A stretch of DNA of 64,000 nucleotides. It comes from an uncultured Prevotellaceae bacterium. GTDB taxonomy: Bacteria; Bacteroidota; Bacteroidia; Bacteroidales; Muribaculaceae. Numbering within the stretch: position 1 is the first letter of the stretch; every line of letters begins with the position of its first letter. The notes beneath the pieces are model-generated. The model saw only the letters and a program-made list of their open reading frames with translations, was not told where the DNA came from and did no database searches. A program made the translations under genes and the position numbers. This document shows, piece after piece, positions 35,053-43,491 of the stretch. The stretch lies in contig ONOU01000003.1 in NCBI GenBank assembly GCA_900319525.1, positions 148,380-212,379 of the forward strand, written 5' to 3'.

Positions 35053-36711
35053 CTAGTGTTGCAGCAGGTGGTCGATGAGCATTGTGACGTCACTGATGTC
35101 GAGAGGTGTGCTCGTGGGAGTGCTTGTGAGTAACAGGTCGATGACAGTAGTGACATCGTCGATGGTGAATCGGCTGTTGTACTTGGCAAATTTTCCCAGG
35201 ACGGTCAGTTTGCCGGTAGCGGTGTCAACAATATTCAGCGCATTGTCTGCTAGATAGTTGAATTGCAAGGAGTAGGTGCCTTCGCTCAGTGTCGTGGGCA
35301 ACGTGAGGGTGCCGCTGACGTTACTGCCCTGTTCAAATCCGGCCTTTACCACATGGAACGGGTCGCCAGTGGCCACAATGTTGCCGTCAACGTCAACCAG
35401 TGAGTAAGCCAGGTCAACGGCGTCATGTGACGTGTACATTCTTACTCCGGTGGCTTGAATGTTGATCATGTCTCCTAGCACGAGCAGTTCGCCCGTGGCA
35501 TCAATGCCTTGGGTCAATATCTTGCAATACACGGGTGGTTCCATGTCCAGAAATATGTATTCATCGGCGCTGTACTCGCGGGCGGAGCCTTCGAGCGTAG
35601 TGGTGTTGATGGCCGTCGACAGGTACCAGCCATCGCCATGTCCATACCAGCCCATGTTGATGTGGAAATATCCCTGGTTATCATAGCCGTCGAGGATGAA
35701 CGCATGGCTGACAGAGGTGGTTGTGGTGACGCTCTTTGCCCCATACATGACGGGTCGGCCCGCGTCAATCTCGGCTCGGAGCATTTCGTCCCATTGCTCG
35801 TCAGTGTAGTTGCCGGTTCGCGAGACTGACCGGGCATTAGGATTGTAGCCGAGCGTCTTCATCGCGGCCAACTTTTTGGTGCCGTTGGTGAAGCTTGTGG
35901 CAAGGGAATAGAACATCGAGGCAGCTTGCCCCACGTAGCGGCACAACTTGGCGGCCTCTTGGATCTTGTCCTCGTCGTAAACGTCCAGGACAGTTTCCTC
36001 CTTGTCGTAGTCCCAGTGACAGTAGCTTGGCAGCATCTTGCTGTAATCAAATGTGGTAGCGGGCAGCGCGGCTACTGTCAGACCAGACGTCGTGTACGAG
36101 TCCATCGGCCCACAGGACGTGGGATATTGCCAGTAATAGCAGATTTGAGCCATCTGGACCCCGGCGCACCCTACTTTGGTCCTTCTGTTATTAACGGATA
36201 TGGGACATTGGCGGTTATAGGGATCATGCTGGCCCCAGTGGGCTGTAATGAGCGGCTCAACGATGACTGTAGCGGCATTGTCGGTATAGCGCGGGCTGGC
36301 TTGAAGCTCGGGATGGGCCTGAAGATGCTCTATTTGACGCTTGTACTCCTGTAGTAACCAGGCCAGACCGTCAGGCAGATGGCTGAAGTCCAATTGACCC
36401 TGATCGTTGTAGCCGAGTACCCGTGATGCACGGTCGTCGCCGGCAACGATAATGAACCCGCCGCCATCGATATTGAAGGCATAGTATGCTTTAGCATCGA
36501 GGCCAACGGTCGAGGGCTCGGCATGGGCCAGCCTGAGGTCAGCTAGGGCAGGCGCCTTCAACGAGGTCGGTGAGGTGCTGTGAAGCCTGAGAAAATTGCT
36601 TGCCGTCGTGCGGGCTGTATTCATGTCAACATTGGCGGCATCAATCATGCTGGCTCCCATCAGGATTGCAAGGGTGAGCAGGCTAAGCCTCATGAGTTTA
36701 TTGATATTCAT
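35053..36711 (-). CDS. C10 family cysteine protease with extra beta domain and eroded dockerin
   Basis: 552 residues from the ATG at 36711 (MNINKLMRLSLLTLAILMG), which opens a signal peptide and lies downstream of the promoter box; the longer frame from 36774 starts upstream of that box. Propeptide (YYAFNIDGGGFIIVAGDDRA) is followed by a peptidase domain with C182 in TKVGCAGVQMAQ and H336 in SHAFILDGYD. The added beta domain runs from PPVYCKILTQGID to GKFAKYNSR. The tail keeps dockerin-like helices (FTIDDVTTVIDLLL, LDISDVTMLIDHLL) without calcium loops. It is the founding (rightmost) member of the array. Confidence 0.85.
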   Translation of the reverse strand: MNINKLMRLSLLTLAILMGASMIDAANVDMNTARTTASNFLRLHSTSPTSLKAPALADLRLAHAEPSTVGLDAKAYYAFNIDGGGFIIVAGDDRASRVLGYNDQGQLDFSHLPDGLAWLLQEYKRQIEHLQAHPELQASPRYTDNAATVIVEPLITAHWGQHDPYNRQCPISVNNRRTKVGCAGVQMAQICYYWQYPTSCGPMDSYTTSGLTVAALPATTFDYSKMLPSYCHWDYDKEETVLDVYDEDKIQEAAKLCRYVGQAASMFYSLATSFTNGTKKLAAMKTLGYNPNARSVSRTGNYTDEQWDEMLRAEIDAGRPVMYGAKSVTTTTSVSHAFILDGYDNQGYFHINMGWYGHGDGWYLSTAINTTTLEGSAREYSADEYIFLDMEPPVYCKILTQGIDATGELLVLGDMINIQATGVRMYTSHDAVDLAYSLVDVDGNIVATGDPFHVVKAGFEQGSNVSGTLTLPTTLSEGTYSLQFNYLADNALNIVDTATGKLTVLGKFAKYNSRFTIDDVTTVIDLLLTSTPTSTPLDISDVTMLIDHLLQH

Positions 36712-36743
36712 GACTTGGAAAATAAACATTAAAACATTTGCCG

Positions 36744-36751
36744 CAAAAGTA
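36744..36751 (-). promoter_or_regulatory. -7 promoter box of the fifth C10 gene
   Basis: TACTTTTG on the minus strand, 32 bases before the ATG at 36711. Confidence 0.5.
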
Positions 36752-36960
36752 AGTATTTTCTGTCTAAATGACAAAAAATGCTGTTTTTTCCTTTTGGATT
36801 TATCAGTGGATTATGAGGTTAGATCATCTCTATGAAGCCATTAGAAACCATCGTACCCCACGATGTTAATGGATGATTGCGGAAATGAAAAATCGCATTT
36901 AACGGAAATAAGGGTAAATATTTCAGTAAAAAAGGTATGGTATGATACTAATAAATGTTA

Positions 36961-36968
36961 TAATTTTG
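36961..36968 (+). promoter_or_regulatory. -7 promoter box of the redox operon
   Basis: TAATTTTG, 46 bases before the flavodoxin ATG at 37015. Confidence 0.55.
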
Positions 36969-37014
36969 CAAAGTGAATAATTGTTGACTTTAAATTAAAT
37001 GAGTAGAGACTGAG

Positions 37015-37596
37015 ATGAAAAAGATATTTTATATTCTTGCTTGCATGATGACCGGTTGTCTGGCACTCTGTACCGTGATGACCGCTAACGCGCAAGACAG
37101 TAAAAAAAACGATAACGTTATGAACAACAAAAAAACATTGGTGGCCTACTTCAGCGCCACAGGAACAACCATGGAGGCTGCTTCCAAATTAGCTAAGGTG
37201 GCTAATGCCGACCTGCACGAAATCATCCCTGAGGTTCCTTACACGCCTGCCGATCTCAACTGGCGCGACAAGTCGAGCCGTTCGACCGTGGAGATGGAGA
37301 ACAAGAGCAGCCGGCCTGCCATTGCCAACCGCGTGGAGAACATGGAACAGTATGATACCGTGTTTGTGGGATATCCTATCTGGTGGTATATTGCCCCGAC
37401 GATCATCAACACCTTCCTGGAGCAGTATGACTTGACAGGAAAGACGGTCGTCCCCTTCTTTACATCGGGTGGCAGCGGTGCTGGCCAGACGATGAAGTAC
37501 TTGAAGCCCTCGGCTCCCGGAGCCAACTGGGTGGACCCCAAGAACCTCAACTATATGGGTGAGGCTGAGATGAAAAACTGGATCGATTCACTTTAA
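37015..37596 (+). CDS. Exported flavodoxin-like protein
   Basis: 193 residues. The first 28 or so form a signal peptide (MKKIFYILACMM ... TANAQ), unusual for a flavodoxin. The FMN-phosphate loop is LVAYFSATGTTMEAA (about residues 41-55), and the later WWYIAPTIINTFLEQYDLTGKTVVPFFTSGGSG segment matches the Flavodoxin_4 type. It should bind FMN and act as an electron carrier or reductase in the periplasm. It begins a four-gene run with 12, 24 and 0-base spacings that also encodes a DUF362 protein, an iron alcohol dehydrogenase and a decarboxylase/cupin protein. Confidence 0.82.
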   Translation: MKKIFYILACMMTGCLALCTVMTANAQDSKKNDNVMNNKKTLVAYFSATGTTMEAASKLAKVANADLHEIIPEVPYTPADLNWRDKSSRSTVEMENKSSRPAIANRVENMEQYDTVFVGYPIWWYIAPTIINTFLEQYDLTGKTVVPFFTSGGSGAGQTMKYLKPSAPGANWVDPKNLNYMGEAEMKNWIDSL

Positions 37597-37608
37597 TAAC
37601 TGTATAAA

Positions 37609-38553
37609 ATGAATAAAAAGCATCTGATCGCCGTCATGATGGTTGGCTTTATGGCCTTCATGGCAAATGCTCAAAGCAGGGTGTATTACACTACAGAAAT
37701 AACACCTGAGTCCCTTGTGAAAATCTATAAAGCCCTGGGTGTCGAGGCCACTGGCCATGTGGCAGTGAAAATCAGCACCGGTGAGGCAGGCAATAACCAC
37801 TACCTGAAGCCGACCCTCATCCGCGACTTGGTGGACGAGGTGAACGGCACCATCGTGGAGTGCTGCACGGCATACGGTGGCTCACGCCAGGAGGTCTCCA
37901 AGCATTGGCAGACCATTCATGAGCATGGTTTTGACTCGATATTTGCTGTGGATATTATGGATGAATTTGGCCAGATGCGCATCCCCGTCAAGGATCGTTC
38001 CCACATCAAGTATGACATCGTGGGTGACCACTTGGCCAACTATGACTGGATGATTAACCTGGCCCACTTCAAGGGCCACGCCATGGGCGGCTACGGCGGC
38101 GTGTTGAAGAACGCTTCGATTGGCGTTGCCAGCACCGCAGGCAAGGCTTATATCCACTCAGCCGGTTATACCGACGATGCGACGCTTGCTTGGAGCCACA
38201 TCGAGGACCAGGACGGTTTTCTGGAATCGATGGCCGCTGCTGCCCAAGCCGTTCACAATTACATGGGTGGACGTGTGATTTACATCAATGTGATGAACAA
38301 CATGTCGGTCGATTGTGACTGCGACGGCTCGCCCGATGAGCCTAAGCTCAAGGACATGGGCATCATGGCCAGTCTGGATCCCGTGGCGCTGGATTGGGCT
38401 TGTGTGCAGATGGTGATGAACCATAAGGCCACTGCCGGTGATGATAACGCCCCGCTGATCGAGCGCATCAACAGCCGTCATGGCACGCATACTATCGACT
38501 GGGCCGAGCACATTGGCCTGGGTTCTAAGAATTACGTCATTGTTAAACTCTAA
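37609..38553 (+). CDS. Exported DUF362 domain protein
   Basis: 314 residues with a signal peptide (MNKKHLIAVMMVGFMAFMANA). The body matches DUF362: GNNHYLKPTLIRDLVDEV, CTAYGGSRQEVSKHW, an HFKGHAMGGYGGVLKNASIG segment and LDPVALDWACVQMV. No ferredoxin-type CxxCxxC cluster is visible, although DUF362 proteins are often linked to iron-sulfur proteins. Function unknown; context suggests periplasmic redox chemistry together with the flavodoxin. Confidence 0.8.
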   Translation: MNKKHLIAVMMVGFMAFMANAQSRVYYTTEITPESLVKIYKALGVEATGHVAVKISTGEAGNNHYLKPTLIRDLVDEVNGTIVECCTAYGGSRQEVSKHWQTIHEHGFDSIFAVDIMDEFGQMRIPVKDRSHIKYDIVGDHLANYDWMINLAHFKGHAMGGYGGVLKNASIGVASTAGKAYIHSAGYTDDATLAWSHIEDQDGFLESMAAAAQAVHNYMGGRVIYINVMNNMSVDCDCDGSPDEPKLKDMGIMASLDPVALDWACVQMVMNHKATAGDDNAPLIERINSRHGTHTIDWAEHIGLGSKNYVIVKL

Positions 38554-38577
38554 CCATTATATCATTTAATTAAGAAA

Positions 38578-39750
38578 ATGAACAACTTCGTTTACAACAT
38601 ACCTGTCAAGGTCTATTTTGGAGAGAACCAGCTGCACCACCTCGGTGAGGAACTGTCAAAGTTTGGCAAACGTGTCCTGCTCACCTACGGCGGCGGTTCC
38701 ATCAAGCGTACAGGCCTGTATGATGCCGTGGTAGCCGAGGTCAAGAAAGCCGGTATGGAGCTGTTTGAGCTCTCGGGCATTGAACCCAATCCCCGCATCG
38801 ACAGCGTGCGCCGTGGAGCCCAGATGTGTAAGGAACACAATATCGACGTGTTGCTCGCTGTGGGCGGTGGCTCAACAATCGATGCAACTAAGTTTATGGC
38901 CGCTGGTGCCAAGGTTGATCATGATCCCTGGGACTTCTTCAACGAGAAATGGGCTCCCATTACCGAGGCTCTGCCCATCATCAGCGTGCTGACCCTCTCG
39001 GCTACAGGTAGCGAGATGGACGCTGGCGGTGTAATCAGCAATCCCGAGACCAACGACAAGATCGGCCGCGTGGAAAGCCCCACTTTGTTGCCTAAGGTGT
39101 CATTCCTTGACCCGACGGTGACCTATACCGTAAGCCCCTATCAGACTGCTTGCGGCGCAGCCGACATGCTCTCGCACATCTTTGAGGTATATTTCAACAT
39201 GAATCAGGACCTGTATATGCTCGACTGCTTCATGGAGGGCTTGATGAAGACCATCATTAAGTATGCCCCCATCGCGATGAAAGAGCCTGAGAATTATGAG
39301 GCTCGTGCTAACTTGATGTGGACTTCGTCGTGGGCTATCAACGGCTTTGTTGATGGCGGCAAGCGCCAGGCCTGGAGCTGCCACCCGATGGAGCATGAGG
39401 TGTCGGCCTACTACGACATCACCCACGGCTTGGGCCTTGCCATCATCACCCCGCGCTGGATGGAGTACTGCTTGAGCGAGAACACCGTCAGCAAGTATGT
39501 GCAGTTTGGTGTTAACGTTTTCGGCATCGATGCCAATCAGCCGGCAATGGACATTGCCCGTCAGGCCATTGAGAAGACCCGGGAGTTCCTGTTCGGTACT
39601 CTGGGATTGAAGAGCAGTTTCACTGAGTTGGGCATTGGCGACGAGCATATTCCCACGATGGCCCGTAAGGCTTGCATGGGTGGCACATTGCCAGGCTTCA
39701 TACCCTTGAAACAGGATGATATTGAGACCATTTTCCGTAATTGTTTGTGA
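38578..39750 (+). CDS. Iron-containing alcohol dehydrogenase (YqhD/butanol-dehydrogenase type)
   Basis: 390 residues with no signal peptide. It has the NAD(P)-binding GGGSTIDATKFMAAG segment and the metal-ligand region with D200-type and His residues in TACGAADMLSHIFE, HPMEHEVSAYYDITHGLGLA. Enzymes of this kind reduce aldehydes to alcohols with NAD(P)H; YqhD protects against reactive aldehydes. It ends one base overlapping the next gene's ATG (39750). Family call is secure, substrate is not. Confidence 0.88.
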   Translation: MNNFVYNIPVKVYFGENQLHHLGEELSKFGKRVLLTYGGGSIKRTGLYDAVVAEVKKAGMELFELSGIEPNPRIDSVRRGAQMCKEHNIDVLLAVGGGSTIDATKFMAAGAKVDHDPWDFFNEKWAPITEALPIISVLTLSATGSEMDAGGVISNPETNDKIGRVESPTLLPKVSFLDPTVTYTVSPYQTACGAADMLSHIFEVYFNMNQDLYMLDCFMEGLMKTIIKYAPIAMKEPENYEARANLMWTSSWAINGFVDGGKRQAWSCHPMEHEVSAYYDITHGLGLAIITPRWMEYCLSENTVSKYVQFGVNVFGIDANQPAMDIARQAIEKTREFLFGTLGLKSSFTELGIGDEHIPTMARKACMGGTLPGFIPLKQDDIETIFRNCL

Positions 39751-40841
39751 TGTCAAGAATCTTTAAAATACTATTTGTGGTTATGATGTTTACGGGTTCT
39801 ATCAATGCTCAATCTGCCATGGATGTTAAAAAGCAGCATCTTGTAACGATTGCCGCACTCGAAGCCTCGGGTGACTTGACACGTCTGGAACCTGCTATCA
39901 ATGGTGCGCTTGATGACGGATTGACCGTCAATCAGGTGAAAGAAGCACTCTCGCAGTTGTATGCCTACACAGGATTTCCCCGTTCGCTGAATGCGTTGGG
40001 CGTGCTCCAGCGAGTGGTGGCCGACCGCGAGCAGCAGGGCAAAACGACTGTCATGGGCCCCGATTCCAATCCGTTGCCCGAGGATTATGATGCACTCAAG
40101 CAGGGCACTGAGGTGCAAACCCGCCTGTCGGGAGCACCGTTTGACTATAAGTTTGCACCGCAGACCGATTATTACCTCAAGGCCCACCTCTTTGGTGACA
40201 TCTTTGCCCGTACAACGCTCACGACAGCCGAGCGCGAGATCGTCACCGTGAGTGCTATCTCGGCACTGGAAGGTTGTGAGCCGCAGTTGATGGCTCACGT
40301 CAAGGGCGCCCGCAACATGGGAGTCACCGACGATGAACTGCATGCCATCCCTGGTGTGCTTGCCGCCACGGTGAGTCCTGTTGAGGCTTGGCGTGCCGGT
40401 AAGGCCGTTGCCACAGTATTTGGCGAGCCCTTTAACGAGGGACGTCCCAATACGGGTACTTGGCCCCGCGGAGATTTCAATAGTGAATATGCCCAGTACT
40501 TCATCGGTAACAGTTACTTGGCTCCGATGGATGCGCAGAATGGTGGCCCCGTTAACGTGACCTTTGAACCTGGTTGCCGCAACAACTGGCACATCCATCA
40601 CAAGGCCGTGCAGGTACTCATCTGTGTTGACGGACGCGGCTGGTATCAGGAGTGGGGCAAATCTCCTGTTGAGCTCAAACCGGGTACTGTGATTGCTATC
40701 CCCGAGGGCGTAAAGCACTGGCACGGAGCAGCAAGGGACTGCTGGTTCCAGCACGTGACTTACATGACGAGGGTCGAGTCGAATAGCTCTACGGACTGGT
40801 TAGAACCTGTAAATGATGACATTTATAATAAATTACCGTAA
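39750..40841 (+). CDS. Exported carboxymuconolactone decarboxylase-like protein fused to a cupin
   Basis: 363 residues from the ATG at 39750, which overlaps the previous stop; the TTG-initiated frame from 39741 only adds three residues inside the upstream gene. A signal peptide (FKILFVVMMFTGSINA) is followed by two AhpD/CMD-like helical repeats (about 25-110 and 125-220; the second has EREIVTVSAISALEGCEPQLMAH, with one Cys and a His but not the redox pair CxxC). A C-terminal cupin (about 255-345) has metal-binding HIHHK and a later GVKHWHGA. Probably a periplasmic enzyme or sensor of the redox operon. Confidence 0.8.
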   Translation: MSRIFKILFVVMMFTGSINAQSAMDVKKQHLVTIAALEASGDLTRLEPAINGALDDGLTVNQVKEALSQLYAYTGFPRSLNALGVLQRVVADREQQGKTTVMGPDSNPLPEDYDALKQGTEVQTRLSGAPFDYKFAPQTDYYLKAHLFGDIFARTTLTTAEREIVTVSAISALEGCEPQLMAHVKGARNMGVTDDELHAIPGVLAATVSPVEAWRAGKAVATVFGEPFNEGRPNTGTWPRGDFNSEYAQYFIGNSYLAPMDAQNGGPVNVTFEPGCRNNWHIHHKAVQVLICVDGRGWYQEWGKSPVELKPGTVIAIPEGVKHWHGAARDCWFQHVTYMTRVESNSSTDWLEPVNDDIYNKLP

Positions 40842-40890
40842 TTTTGCTGAAAAAATAGCTGAAAAATTTCGGTAATTAAAAAACTGTTTG

Positions 40891-40898
40891 TATTTTTG
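40891..40898 (+). promoter_or_regulatory. Orphan -7 promoter box
   Basis: TATTTTTG, with GTTTG directly upstream. The next gene is on the opposite strand, so any transcript would be non-coding or end near 41217. A second box, TAATTTTG at 40839-40846, overlaps the preceding stop codon. Confidence 0.45.
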
Positions 40899-41107
40899 CA
40901 GTGTAAAAATGTTATGGGGTAAAATGAAAAGCTATAATTTTTCATGATGACTAATAGGCTTTCCAGCTTTTAGATCAATTCTAATAGATTAAAAGTTAAT
41001 AAATTTGGAGAAATGTTATTTGCAATGAGATCCGTGGCTCGGGAGAGTCGCGGTTCTTATGCTTTAGGGGGTATCCCCCCGGAAAATTCACTGAGCCTCT
41101 ATCGGTT

Positions 41108-41169
41108 CAGCGGAAAATTAGTGGGGGCATGCATGAGGTCGAAAGAACTCGCCAAGGCCGCTGGCCTTG
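41108..41169 (+). repeat. 62-bp structured dispersed repeat, copy A
   Basis: Matches 61829-61890 at 55 of 62 positions. It folds as GAGGTC-GAAA-GAaCTC (one mismatch) followed by CAAGGCC-GCT-GGCCTTG. Confidence 0.8.
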
Positions 41170-41217
41170 CTGTGGCCTTCGACCACACCGCCCCCAGCTT
41201 TTATCGGGTGAGCCCCT

Positions 41218-43488
41218 CTATCGGTTGGTCGAGAACGAGTAGGGAACGTCTTGGGCAGCGGTGCCGCGTTGACGGTTGGGTACATCGCTCATGACAAAAC
41301 GGATATTACCGCCATCAAGCAGCTGGCTGTGATTCAGGTAGTTGTGGCCGTGTGCTTGCCCGTTGATGGTCATCGACTGGATATAGCACCCATTGCCCTC
41401 TCGGGTAATTGTTACTGTCTTGCCGTTTTCGAGGTGCAGTGTCGCCTGGTCAAGATAGGGGGCACCGATGACATACTGGTTGCTGCCGGGACATACGGGG
41501 TAAAACCCTAATGCCGAGAATACATACCATGCCGAGGTCTGGCCATTGTCCTCGTCGCCGCAATAACCGTCGGGCAGGGGACTGTACAGGCGGTCCATGA
41601 CCTGATGAATCCAGTATTGTGCCTTCCATGGCTGTCCGGCATAGTTGTACAGGTAGATCATGTGCTGGATGGGCTGGTTGCCGTGGGCATAGTTCCCCAT
41701 ATTCATAATCTGCATCTCTCGTATCTCATGGATTGTGAAGCCGTAGTAACTGTCGTCAAACACCGGCGGAACGGCGAATACCGAGTCGAGCATCTGGCAA
41801 AACGCCTGATTGCCTCCCATCAGGTCGATAAGGCCTTGGGGGTCGTGGAAAACGCTCCACGTGTAGTGCCAGCTGTTACCCTCGGTGAAGGCGTCGCCCC
41901 ACTTGAGCGGAGAGAACGGCGACTGGAACCGGCCGTCGGAGAAACGCCCGCGCATGAGCTTGGTCCCGGCGTCAAACACGTTGCGGTAGTTCATTGCCCG
42001 TTTGGCGTAGATGCCAATTTCGCTGTCTGGTTTGCCCAGGGCCTTGCCCAGGCGGTAGATGCACCAGTCATCGTAGGCATACTCCAGCGTGCGGGCCACG
42101 TTCTCGTTGATTTTCACGTCATAAGGGATATAACCCAGGCGGTTATAGTACTCGTGTCCCAATCGCCCCGTGGATTTCACTTGGGGGTGGACGGCGGTAG
42201 TGCCATGCACGACAGCCTCCCACAGGGTCTCGATGTCGTAGCCGCGCAGGCCTTTTAGATAGGCGTCGGCGACAATCGAGGCGCTGTTATTGCCCACCAT
42301 GCAGTCGCGATGTCCTGGACTTGCCCACTCGGGCAGGAAACCGCTCTCCTTGTAGGCGTTCACAAGCCCTTCCTGCATCCATGCGCCCATCGTGGGGTAC
42401 ACGAGGTCAACCAGCGGGAACAGACTGCGAAATGTGTCCCAGAAGCCCGTGTCGGTAAACATCCGGCCCGGCAGCACCTGGCCATTGTAGGGGCTGTAGT
42501 GGATGGGGTTACCATTGGCGTCAATTTCATAGAAACTGCGGGGAAACAGCACCGAGCGGTACAGGCACGAGTAGAAGGTGCGCAGGTGGTCGATGTCGCT
42601 ATCCTCAACCTCAATGCGGCCCAGCACCTCGTTCCAGCGCTGGCGCCCTTTTTCCTTGATGGTCTCCAAGTTATTATTTCCTAGTTCCCTCAGGTTGAGC
42701 AGTGGTTGGTCAAGGTTGATAAATGATGAGGCTACGCGGGCATTGATCTGCTCGCCGCGTTGAGTCTTGAACGTCACGATGGCTCCGGCATGGTTGCATC
42801 CGATGCCCTTTTTGCCCTCATATATGATGCTGTCCTCAACGACTCGATAAGACGAGAACGGTTTGTCAAACATGATGATAAAGTAGTTCTTGAACCCCTC
42901 GGGAACACCGCCGCTGTTGCGGGTCGAGTACCCCCACACGGCCTGTTGCTTTGGGTCTATTCTCACGACCGACCATTGGTCAAAGGCATCGATCACGACG
43001 TTGGCCTGGTCAGTCTCGGGAAAGGTAAACCGCAGGATAGCGGCGCGCTCGGTAGGGGCGACCTCGGCTGTCACATCATAGTCGGCTAGATAGACTTTAT
43101 AATAATAAGGTGTGGCCTCCTCAGCCTTGTGCGAGAACCAGCTGGCACGCCGCTCCTCGTCCCACACGGGCTCGCCCACCGTGGGCATCAACGAGAACAC
43201 GCCATAGTCATTGATCCACGGGCTGGGCTGGTGAGTCTGCTTGAAGCCGCGTATCTTGTTGGCCGTGTAGGTATATTGCCATCCGTCACCATTCTTGCCC
43301 GTCTGCGGCACCCAGCAGTTCATGCCCCACGGCATCGCGATGGCAGGGTAGGTATTACCAGTCGATAGCTGGAAACTCGACTGCGTTCCCACCAGCGTGT
43401 TCACATAGTCCACAGGCTCGAGACCGGCTGCATCTGCTGCCAATCCCATGATCAGGGCCAGTAATGTCATTGCAATCGTTCTCATCAT
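41218..43488 (-). CDS. GH92 family alpha-mannosidase
   Basis: 756 residues with a signal peptide (MMRTIAMTLLALIMGLAADA). It has the GH92 landmarks: VDYVNTLVGTQSSFQLSTGN at the mature N-terminus, GFLPEWASPGHRDCMVGNNSA in the middle, EGNSWHYTWSVFHDPQGLI, and NGQTSAWYVFSALGFYPVCP. GH92 enzymes are calcium-dependent exo-alpha-mannosidases (mostly alpha-1,2), acting on yeast mannan or N-glycan mannose. It follows a second GH92 gene after 3 bases, so both are made from one transcript. Its last codons share sequence with the neighbouring repeat region. Confidence 0.88.
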   Translation of the reverse strand: MMRTIAMTLLALIMGLAADAAGLEPVDYVNTLVGTQSSFQLSTGNTYPAIAMPWGMNCWVPQTGKNGDGWQYTYTANKIRGFKQTHQPSPWINDYGVFSLMPTVGEPVWDEERRASWFSHKAEEATPYYYKVYLADYDVTAEVAPTERAAILRFTFPETDQANVVIDAFDQWSVVRIDPKQQAVWGYSTRNSGGVPEGFKNYFIIMFDKPFSSYRVVEDSIIYEGKKGIGCNHAGAIVTFKTQRGEQINARVASSFINLDQPLLNLRELGNNNLETIKEKGRQRWNEVLGRIEVEDSDIDHLRTFYSCLYRSVLFPRSFYEIDANGNPIHYSPYNGQVLPGRMFTDTGFWDTFRSLFPLVDLVYPTMGAWMQEGLVNAYKESGFLPEWASPGHRDCMVGNNSASIVADAYLKGLRGYDIETLWEAVVHGTTAVHPQVKSTGRLGHEYYNRLGYIPYDVKINENVARTLEYAYDDWCIYRLGKALGKPDSEIGIYAKRAMNYRNVFDAGTKLMRGRFSDGRFQSPFSPLKWGDAFTEGNSWHYTWSVFHDPQGLIDLMGGNQAFCQMLDSVFAVPPVFDDSYYGFTIHEIREMQIMNMGNYAHGNQPIQHMIYLYNYAGQPWKAQYWIHQVMDRLYSPLPDGYCGDEDNGQTSAWYVFSALGFYPVCPGSNQYVIGAPYLDQATLHLENGKTVTITREGNGCYIQSMTINGQAHGHNYLNHSQLLDGGNIRFVMSDVPNRQRGTAAQDVPYSFSTNR

Positions 43489-43491
43489 GTA

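Larger units (their letters stand above)
36712..37014. other. Divergent promoter region between the C10 array and the redox operon
   Basis: No gene. It contains back-to-back promoter boxes at 36744 (minus) and 36961 (plus) and an A/T-rich middle. Confidence 0.5.
40842..41217. other. Gene-free, hairpin-rich region behind an orphan promoter
   Basis: No supported gene. The left part carries a consensus promoter box (40891). The right part is G/C-rich and contains GGGGG-TAT-CCCCC (about 41068-41080), the 62-bp repeat with two hairpins, and a further GTGG/CCAC hairpin. A 93-codon frame at 41013-41294 runs into the opposite-strand GH92 gene and is not accepted as a gene. Confidence 0.45.

Noticed and set aside
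36712-36774. Longer start for the fifth C10 protease (from 36774)
   Set aside because: The extension lies upstream of the -7 box and would place about 20 extra residues before a complete signal peptide.
41013-41294. 93-codon frame in the orphan-promoter region
   Set aside because: It crosses into the 3' end of the GH92 gene, and the matching frame in the second repeat copy has an in-frame stop (TAA) in the repeat. It looks like translated non-coding repeat.
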